A stretch of DNA of 10,184 nt from Eubacteriales Family XIII. Incertae Sedis bacterium (GTDB taxonomy: Bacteria; Bacillota; Clostridia; Peptostreptococcales; Anaerovoracaceae), in NCBI GenBank assembly GCA_031290715.1, contig JAITNA010000027.1, positions 1 through 10,184 of the forward strand, given 5' to 3'. Shown one piece after another: positions 5,297 through 10,184 of the stretch. The translations under genes and the position numbers were made by a program. Position 1 is the stretch's first letter; each line of letters begins with the position of its first letter. The notes below the pieces were generated by a model. That model ran no database searches and had not been told where the DNA came from. It worked only from the letters and a program-made list of their open reading frames with translations.

Positions 5297-7038
5297 GCGT
5301 CGTCCAAATGAGCGTGTCGGCGGCCTTTATCATTGTCGCCTGTGTGATTGTCAGGGCGCTTTTCATGCACAAACTTCCGAAAAGGGCATTTTTGGCATTG
5401 TGGGGCATCGTCCTCTGCCGTCTGCTGATACCCGTTTCTATCCCGGCGAAAACAAGCGTATTCGGCTTGATTGCGTACATCGGGGCGCAAATGGCGGGCG
5501 TTTCTTCCTCCGCGGCCGTTTCCCTGTCCGCGCAAGCGGCCGCCATGCGGCCGGATACAGTAATACCGCCTGCCGCGGACACGGCTGCGAACGCCGCCGT
5601 ATCGGATACTGTTTTTGCGTTTGCGCCGCCCCTGTTTTTTGTTTGGCTCGCGGGGATTGCGATACTCGGCTGTTACTTTGCGTCGGTTTATTTCAAATGC
5701 CGCAGGGAGTTTTCGGCTTCCCTGCCAATCGGCAATGACTTTATCACGGCATGGCGGGAAGCGCACAGGCTGAAAAGGGATTATTCCATTCGGATGTCGG
5801 ACAAAATCACCGTGCCGCTCACCTACGGCGTGTTCCGGCCTGTCATTTTGCTTCCGAAAAGGATTGATTTATCGGACGAAAAACAACTGTCGTATATTCT
5901 CGCGCATGAGTTTGTCCATATAAGGCGTTTCGACGCGCTGGTAAAGCTCGCGGCGACGGCGGCCTTGTGCGTCCACTGGTTCAATCCGCTTGTATGGGTC
6001 ATGTTCATTCTCTTGAACCGTGACATTGAAATTTCCTGCGACGAAAAAGTTGTCCGGGAACTGGGGGAAACACCGAAATCCGCATACGCGCTCATGCTGA
6101 TCGGCATGGCGGAAAGGAAAGGCGCATTTTCCCCGTTGTATAGCGGTTTCAGCAGATACGCGATTGAAGAAAGGGTAAACGCTATTATGAAAAACAAGAA
6201 AATCTCTATGTTGGGTATGTTGCTTGCTTTTGCGCTTGTGGTTGGGACGATCACCGTTTTTGCGACCTCCGCTGTGGGAAACGCGGAAGCGGCAGGTAAT
6301 GGCGACAGCGAAAAAATAGATACCGGCATAGCTTGGGCGCGCGGGCCCGGCGGCGAAATTCCCGAAGCCCCCTATCACGCCCCTGCCGGAATGAGTACCG
6401 AAGAATACCTGTATAGTTTGGGGTTTTTGGAGTATGACGATACGACCTATTTTCAACCGATATACCGCTTTAACGGAAAATGGGCAGAAGCGATTTATGA
6501 CCCAAATATTTGGCGGGGCTATGACTATTCAAATTTTGTCCAAAGCAATGACGTGAACAAGCGTTTTGGAGAAGCTGTCGGCGTTAAAGTCGTGCGCGAC
6601 GCGCAGACGAATGAGATTACCGGCCTTGTCGAAATGACAGACGAAGAAATGAACGCGGCGCGGGCAGGGCTTGTTGCATGGGAAATTGACAATTCCGGCA
6701 AAACCATTGACCGGGCTTCTATAACAGAGGGAGAACAGTCAATCCCACAGAAGAAAACATATGTTGACCTGTCGAACGGGAAATTTGACGCTGCGGCTAA
6801 GGTGTTAGCCGATTATCAGTTTTATACCAATACAAGGCGAATTGCGGTTTCTTTGCCAAAGGGCGACTGCGAGGGTACATTTACCCTTTTTGATGTTGAG
6901 AGCAATACGGATATTCAAGTATTTACGCTTGATAAAAATAAGCGCTCGAAAACATTCACGAATTTAACGGCGTCGGCCAACTATTACATTGCGGCAAGCG
7001 GGATTGATGATTCCGTTATTGTTACCGTTACAGACTAA
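5293..7038 (+). CDS. M56-family (BlaR1/MecR1-like) membrane metalloprotease sensor with unusual ectodomain
   Basis: Membrane-bound signalling protease of 581 residues, the presumed partner of the BlaI-like repressor. Hydrophobic segments lie at about 8-24, 31-49, 109-134 and 305-326, with a further hydrophobic stretch at 216-241 inside the protease domain. The zinc motif HEFVH is at 205-209, and IEISCDEKV (245-253) supplies the likely third ligand, E246. The family HWFNPLVW block is at 228-235. A GC-rich, Ala/Ser-rich loop fills 65-108. After the last membrane segment comes a predicted extracytoplasmic region of about 255 residues (327-581). In BlaR1/MecR1 this region is a penicillin-binding domain with SxxK, SxN and KTG motifs. 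I see no such arrangement here; instead 486-581 looks beta-strand-rich and unlike any family I recognise. The gene overlaps blaI by 4 bases, so it is translationally coupled. Protease identity is firm; the signal it senses is unknown. Confidence 0.88.
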   Translation: MSVVQMSVSAAFIIVACVIVRALFMHKLPKRAFLALWGIVLCRLLIPVSIPAKTSVFGLIAYIGAQMAGVSSSAAVSLSAQAAAMRPDTVIPPAADTAANAAVSDTVFAFAPPLFFVWLAGIAILGCYFASVYFKCRREFSASLPIGNDFITAWREAHRLKRDYSIRMSDKITVPLTYGVFRPVILLPKRIDLSDEKQLSYILAHEFVHIRRFDALVKLAATAALCVHWFNPLVWVMFILLNRDIEISCDEKVVRELGETPKSAYALMLIGMAERKGAFSPLYSGFSRYAIEERVNAIMKNKKISMLGMLLAFALVVGTITVFATSAVGNAEAAGNGDSEKIDTGIAWARGPGGEIPEAPYHAPAGMSTEEYLYSLGFLEYDDTTYFQPIYRFNGKWAEAIYDPNIWRGYDYSNFVQSNDVNKRFGEAVGVKVVRDAQTNEITGLVEMTDEEMNAARAGLVAWEIDNSGKTIDRASITEGEQSIPQKKTYVDLSNGKFDAAAKVLADYQFYTNTRRIAVSLPKGDCEGTFTLFDVESNTDIQVFTLDKNKRSKTFTNLTASANYYIAASGIDDSVIVTVTD

Positions 7039-7049
7039 GGAGCCGTTAA

Positions 7050-7100
7050 ATGATAAATTGCGCGATTTCGTTACAGATCCTAAGGTTGCATCCGAAGTAA
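7050..7100 (+). CDS. Possible 16-residue micro-ORF
   Basis: ATG 7050 follows a perfect Shine-Dalgarno AAGGAG (7037-7042) with a 7-base gap, which is as good a start as any in the window. The frame stops after 16 codons (MINCAISLQILRLHPK). The ribosome site itself overlaps the stop codon of the protease gene (7036-7038). It could be a real small peptide, a coupling element that carries ribosomes toward the antitoxin, or the surviving start of a broken gene. No function can be assigned. Confidence 0.3.
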   Translation: MINCAISLQILRLHPK

Positions 7101-7143
7101 AATGGCGATATACTTCATGTAAGGAATGTAAGGAGAAACAATT
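7055..7143 (+). pseudogene. Possible gene remnant in the spacer before the TA pair
   Basis: One frame shifted from the micro-ORF, the spacer reads KLRDFVTDPKVASEV followed by KWRYTSCKECKEK. This looks like real protein sequence with a CxxC pair, but it has no start codon of its own with a ribosome site. A single frameshift just after ATG 7050 would join that start to this frame. Reading then continues into the antitoxin gene in the wrong frame and stops at 7180. I read it as a decayed or frameshifted short gene; chance remains quite possible over only about 30 codons. Confidence 0.25.
7086..7114 (+). promoter_or_regulatory. Candidate promoter of the antitoxin-toxin pair
   Basis: TTGCAT (7086-7091, 3/6 match to the -35 consensus) and TATACT (7109-7114, 5/6 match to the -10) are exactly 17 bases apart. 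A start near 7121 would leave a leader of about 23 bases before ATG 7144, including the ribosome site at 7130-7135. The weak -35 box makes this only suggestive. If real, the TA pair can be expressed independently of the blaI-like promoter. Confidence 0.35.
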
Positions 7144-7404
7144 ATGGAAATCGCAAAAATTACTTCAAAAGGACAAATAACAATCCCTGTTGATGTTCGC
7201 AGGAAAATGAACCTCAAAGATGGCGATAAGGTGATTTTCATCGAACAAAGCGGGCGGTACTATGTTGAGAACGCCGCGCTTGTCGCAATCAATCGTATGC
7301 AGGAAGCGTTTGCGGGAGAAGCGGAGCGTGTTGGCTTGACAGACGAGCATGACATTGTGGATATGGTGAAAGAAATCCGTCGCGACCGCCTTGAGAAACG
7401 ATAG
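7144..7404 (+). CDS. AbrB/MazE/SpoVT-type antitoxin
   Basis: Small DNA-binding protein of 86 residues, the likely antitoxin of the following PIN toxin. The N-terminal swapped-hairpin AbrB domain (about 1-45) has the typical pattern ITSKGQITIPVDVRRKMNL (6-24) and then GDKVIFIEQSGRYYV (27-41). The C-terminal half (about 46-86) is charged and helical (LTDEHDIVDMVKEIRRDR), as expected for the segment that wraps around and blocks a toxin. AAGGAG at 7130-7135 lies 8 bases before the ATG. The stop TAG shares its last base with the GTG start of the toxin, a tight coupling typical of TA pairs. Such antitoxins commonly repress their own promoter, but I could not pick out a clear dyad for it in the spacer. 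The family call is firm; the antitoxin role rests on family and position. Confidence 0.9.
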   Translation: MEIAKITSKGQITIPVDVRRKMNLKDGDKVIFIEQSGRYYVENAALVAINRMQEAFAGEAERVGLTDEHDIVDMVKEIRRDRLEKR

Positions 7405-7802
7405 TGCGGATTATGCTTGATACCAATGTGCTGATTTCGCTTTTCGTTTTCCCGACGGAACATATCAATCGGCTGAAACGCAATATTGTGAAACATCAGA
7501 TTGTGATTTGCTCTTATGTCGTTGATGAAACGAAAGAAGTTGTAGGGCGTAAGTTTCCGAATCGGCTGATGGATTTGGACGTATTCTTTCAATCGTTTCC
7601 TTTTGTCATGCCCTACTCGCCCGACCACTTTGACGCGAGCGATTATCCGACTATACGCGATGAATTTGACTTGCCAATATTGGTTTCTGCGATACAGGAA
7701 GATGTCGATATTTTGATTACGGGCGATAAAGATTTTTCTGCTATTGAAATCGAGAAACCCGAAATCCTCACACCCTCGGAATATTTGAATCTATATGGGT
7801 GA
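7404..7802 (+). CDS. PIN-domain toxin (putative ribonuclease of a TA pair)
   Basis: Predicted magnesium-dependent endoribonuclease of 132 residues, belonging to the PIN family common in type II toxin-antitoxin systems. The conserved acidic residues are recognisable: D6 in the MLDTNVLIS opening (4-12), E42 in the VDE segment, D86/D89 in RDEFDLPILVSAI (85-97) and D108/D110 in ITGDKDF (105-111). The complete set suggests an active nuclease; its RNA target cannot be read from sequence. I use GTG 7404, which overlaps the antitoxin stop by one base and gives the usual MRIMLDTN opening; ATG 7413 would trim the first beta strand. There is no strong ribosome site of its own, so translation probably depends on ribosomes finishing the antitoxin. 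That would keep the toxin below the antitoxin level. Confidence 0.9.
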   Translation: MRIMLDTNVLISLFVFPTEHINRLKRNIVKHQIVICSYVVDETKEVVGRKFPNRLMDLDVFFQSFPFVMPYSPDHFDASDYPTIRDEFDLPILVSAIQEDVDILITGDKDFSAIEIEKPEILTPSEYLNLYG

Positions 7803-7850
7803 GATAGCATAAGCCGACATAAACGAATATAGAAATTGTAAAGGAGTCGC

Positions 7851-9176
7851 ATGAAGGACGGGACCGCGGAACGCGCGGAAGCATTTTTGATACAAAACGG
7901 ACTGCACGAGAGCTGTGTTGATTTTGACGCGCAAGCGGCGCGTTTTGCCGGGCAGATGGACGCGGGCTTGCGCGGCGATGTTTCGTCCCTGCAGATGGCG
8001 CCGACGTATTTAGACGCGGGCGCGCGGGCGCGCGGGGCCGGCTCCGCCATCGCCATTGACGCCGGCGGGACGAATCTGCGGATCGCGCTGACGGAGTTCG
8101 GGCCGGAGGGGATTCCCGAATTGGTGTATCAGGAAAAGTACCCGACTCCGGGGTCGGAGGAAGCGATTGCGAAGGATGGATTTTTTGACAGCCTTGTCCG
8201 TTATATGGGGCCGATTCTAGATAAAAGCGACCGGATCGGGCTTTGTTTCTCCTTTCCGAGCGAGATATTGCCGGACCGCGGCGCCCGCATTCTGAATTTC
8301 AACAAAGAGCTTCGCGTGAGCGGCGCGGCGGGCGCGCTGATCCGTCCGGAGCTCAGCACCGCGCTGCGGCGGGCGGGCAAACAGCCGAAGCGTGTGACGG
8401 TACTCAACGATACGGCGGCGGCCTTGCTTGGCGAGCTCGCGGTCATGCCGTCGCAAAGGTATTCCGGGTATGTCGGGCTCATCTACGGGACGGGTTTGAA
8501 TATTTGTTACCGTGAGGCGATTGCGAACATTGCGAAACTCGGGCGGCCGCCGGGGCCGGCGGATATTGCGGACACGGCTTTGGCGGCGCACATGCTGATC
8601 AATACGGAGTGCGGCGGCTATGACGGATTTGAGCAGAGCGCGTGTGACCGGGCGATAGACCTATCGTCCGTCAATCCCGGAGATCATATCTTTGAAAAGA
8701 TGATGAGCGGCGCGTATTACGGGGCGTTCGTATCGGAATGTCTGCGGCATGCGGCCAATAGCGGATTTTTTGAAACGGGATTGCCTGAGCGGGTTCGCGG
8801 CCTTGGCGCGCTGACCGCCGCGGACGCCGCGGTATTCATGGAATCGCCCGCGGGCGGCAATCTCCTTGCGGGCTTGTGCCGGACGAATGAGGATCGGATG
8901 GCGCTGACCGCTTTGCTTGACGGCCTTTATGACCGCGCCGCGAAAATGCTTGCGGCCGCCGCCTTCGCCGTCATGCGGCGAAGCGGTGGGGGGACGCCGG
9001 GCGCGCCTGTCTGTTTGGTTACGGAAGGCAGTTCTTTCAAAAAGGCCTATCGTTTCCGGGAACGCTTTGAATCCATGCTGCATCGGTTCGCGGGCGGCGG
9101 TCTTTATTATGAATTGATTGCGGCGGAGAATCATACCCTTTTCGGCGCGGCATCGGCCGCCCTTAGGAACAGTTAA
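7851..9176 (+). CDS. Hexokinase (eukaryotic-type hexokinase family)
   Basis: ATP-dependent hexose 6-phosphorylating enzyme, 441 residues, close to a single eukaryotic hexokinase unit and longer than the ROK-type glucokinases of about 300 residues. Recognised in order: phosphate-1 loop DAGGTNLR (70-77), sugar-binding FSFPSE (133-138), LNDTAA (185-190) with catalytic D187, GTGLN (213-217), NTECGG (251-256) with sugar-contact E253, EKMMSG (282-287) and the adenosine-site region TEGSS (391-395). The last region ends in the helix after AAENHTLFGAAS (424-435). Residues 1-60 have no motif I recognise but fit the helical start of the family. AAAGGAG at 7840-7846 lies 4 bases before the ATG, a slightly tight spacing. 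GC content and codon use return to the rich level of the left flank. The addA-like gene begins 3 bases after the stop, so the two are probably co-transcribed. The exact sugar is not determinable. Confidence 0.9.
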   Translation: MKDGTAERAEAFLIQNGLHESCVDFDAQAARFAGQMDAGLRGDVSSLQMAPTYLDAGARARGAGSAIAIDAGGTNLRIALTEFGPEGIPELVYQEKYPTPGSEEAIAKDGFFDSLVRYMGPILDKSDRIGLCFSFPSEILPDRGARILNFNKELRVSGAAGALIRPELSTALRRAGKQPKRVTVLNDTAAALLGELAVMPSQRYSGYVGLIYGTGLNICYREAIANIAKLGRPPGPADIADTALAAHMLINTECGGYDGFEQSACDRAIDLSSVNPGDHIFEKMMSGAYYGAFVSECLRHAANSGFFETGLPERVRGLGALTAADAAVFMESPAGGNLLAGLCRTNEDRMALTALLDGLYDRAAKMLAAAAFAVMRRSGGGTPGAPVCLVTEGSSFKKAYRFRERFESMLHRFAGGGLYYELIAAENHTLFGAASAALRNS

Positions 9177-9179
9177 ACG

Positions 9180-10184
9180 ATGAACTGGACAGAAAAACAA
9201 CTTCAGACCATTACGCATCGCGGCAAGAATATCCTCGTGTCGGCGGCGGCCGGTTCCGGGAAAACGGCGGTGCTGACGGAACGCATCCGCCGCATTGTGA
9301 CGGAGGACCGCGTACCCTTGTCCGAAATCCTCGTTGTGACCTTCACGGAAGCGGCGGCGAGCGAAATGAAAAGCCGTATCTTTGCGGCGCTCGCGGAAGC
9401 GGCATCCCGCGGCGATCCCTTCGCGGAGAAGCAGCTTGCGCAGATGGGGGCCGCGAAGATCATGACCTTTCACTCGTTTGCCCTCAGCATTTTGAAACAG
9501 CATTTTCACATCATCGAATTAGACCCGTCATTTCAGGTCTGCGATGAACAGCGGGCGGCGTTTTTGAAACAAGAGGCGATGGATCTTCTTTTCGCGGAGC
9601 GCTTTGAAGCGAACGAGGAAGCCTTTCCGGATTTTTTGAAAAACTACGCGAACGCGAGAAACGAAAATGAAGTACGGGATATGATTTCGGAGCTTTATCG
9701 TTTCGTTCGGACGCTGCCGGATTCCTTTGAATGGCTCGCGCGGAACGTATCCCTGCTTTTTGCGGACGGGCAGACGTTTTGGGATAGCCCCGCCATGGAT
9801 TTCGCGCGGGATGAGATCGCGTATGTACTCGCGCGGATAAGGCGGTCCGCGGCCGAGCTCGGCGTCATGCTCGGCCGGCTTGGCTTCCCGCGGATGGCGC
9901 AGAAAAACGAGGCCGATTTGCGGCAGCTTGAAACGCTGGAGAAGGTGTTTGCTTCGGGGGACTATGACGGGACGCGCGCGGCGCTTGAAGGAATCGGGTT
10001 TTCAAGATTCAGCCCGGGCAAACAGGAAAAAGAGAATGGTTGGGAAGCGTACAGCGAACTCGTCAAATTGCGCCGGAACCGTGTGAAAGACGAGATCAAA
10101 TCGCTGCGGGAAACCTTTTTCGCGCGCGATGCGGCGGTCTGCGCGGAGGAAATCCGGCAAGCGGCTCCCTACGCCCATATATTA
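9180..10184 (+). CDS. addA: AddA-type ATP-dependent helicase/nuclease subunit A, N-terminal part
   Basis: The first 335 codons of a UvrD-like superfamily 1 helicase, cut by the window end; the frame stays open to the last base. In Bacillota AddA works with AddB to resect double-strand breaks for recombination. Visible motifs are the Q-motif region NWTEKQLQTI (2-11, Q7), Walker A SAAAGSGKT (21-29) with K28, motif Ia VVTFTEAAASEMK (52-64) and TFHSFAL (96-102). The long segment after about 110 matches the AddA layout (FLKNYANARNENE, then LYRFVRTLPDSFEWL), which separates it from PcrA/UvrD. The ATPase/helicase Walker B and C-terminal nuclease domains lie beyond the window and cannot be checked. 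The start is 3 bases after the hexokinase stop with no strong ribosome site, pointing to coupled translation. Unusually, addB is not immediately upstream. Confidence 0.88.
   Translation, partial: MNWTEKQLQTITHRGKNILVSAAAGSGKTAVLTERIRRIVTEDRVPLSEILVVTFTEAAASEMKSRIFAALAEAASRGDPFAEKQLAQMGAAKIMTFHSFALSILKQHFHIIELDPSFQVCDEQRAAFLKQEAMDLLFAERFEANEEAFPDFLKNYANARNENEVRDMISELYRFVRTLPDSFEWLARNVSLLFADGQTFWDSPAMDFARDEIAYVLARIRRSAAELGVMLGRLGFPRMAQKNEADLRQLETLEKVFASGDYDGTRAALEGIGFSRFSPGKQEKENGWEAYSELVKLRRNRVKDEIKSLRETFFARDAAVCAEEIRQAAPYAHIL

Noticed and set aside
5293..7038. Calling the sensor a beta-lactam receptor (BlaR1 or MecR1 proper)
   Set aside because: The protease domain fits, but the penicillin-binding domain motifs are not seen, so only the M56 family name is supported.
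8661..9509. Minus-strand open frame of 282 codons over the hexokinase and addA genes
   Set aside because: Both sense-strand genes carry conserved motifs through this stretch; the antisense product is Arg-rich and featureless.
1..10184. CRISPR arrays, tRNA or rRNA genes, insertion sequences, phage genes
   Set aside because: I found no regularly spaced repeats, no cloverleaf-like segment, no rRNA-like sequence, and no transposase or integrase frame anywhere in the window.

Overview
The window looks like a chromosomal segment of an anaerobic, GC-rich member of the Clostridia (Bacillota). The clues are an FprA-type flavodiiron protein, an HI0933/BaiN-type flavoprotein, cofactor-independent phosphoglycerate mutase, a BlaI/MecR1-type regulator pair, an AddA-type helicase-nuclease and strong AAGGAG-type ribosome binding sites. 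I cannot name a genus from sequence reading alone.

Layout. (1) 1-4166, plus strand: flavodiiron protein, FAD-dependent oxidoreductase and gpmI. The first two are 13 bases apart and probably co-transcribed; gpmI follows closely with its own good ribosome binding site. (2) 4163-4750, minus strand: a glyoxalase-II-like metallo-hydrolase whose stop codon overlaps the gpmI stop tail to tail. (3) 4751-4924: a compact divergent control region. It has an extended -10 promoter for the hydrolase, a TTGACA-N17-TAGTAT promoter for the rightward operon, three copies of an ACTA-N6-TAGT dyad placed around that promoter, and a hairpin next to the ribosome binding site. (4) 4925-7802, plus strand: BlaI-like repressor and M56 (BlaR1/MecR1-like) membrane protease overlapping by ATGA, then a 105-base spacer with a micro-ORF or gene remnant, then an AbrB-type antitoxin and PIN-type toxin overlapping by one base. 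(5) 7851-10184, plus strand: a eukaryotic-style hexokinase and, 3 bases later, the start of an AddA-like helicase that runs off the window.

The outer genes are core metabolism, redox or repair and are GC-rich. Much of 4800-7850 has visibly lower GC in sampled stretches and reads like an accessory insert. Its most interesting aspect is a BlaI/BlaR-type signalling pair whose receptor has no visible penicillin-binding sensor. No beta-lactamase gene lies beside it; the genes downstream form a toxin-antitoxin pair. Whether the TA pair is read from the repressor promoter or from its own weak promoter-like site (7086-7114) decides how exciting this is. I saw no rRNA, tRNA, CRISPR array, insertion sequence or convincing intrinsic terminator.
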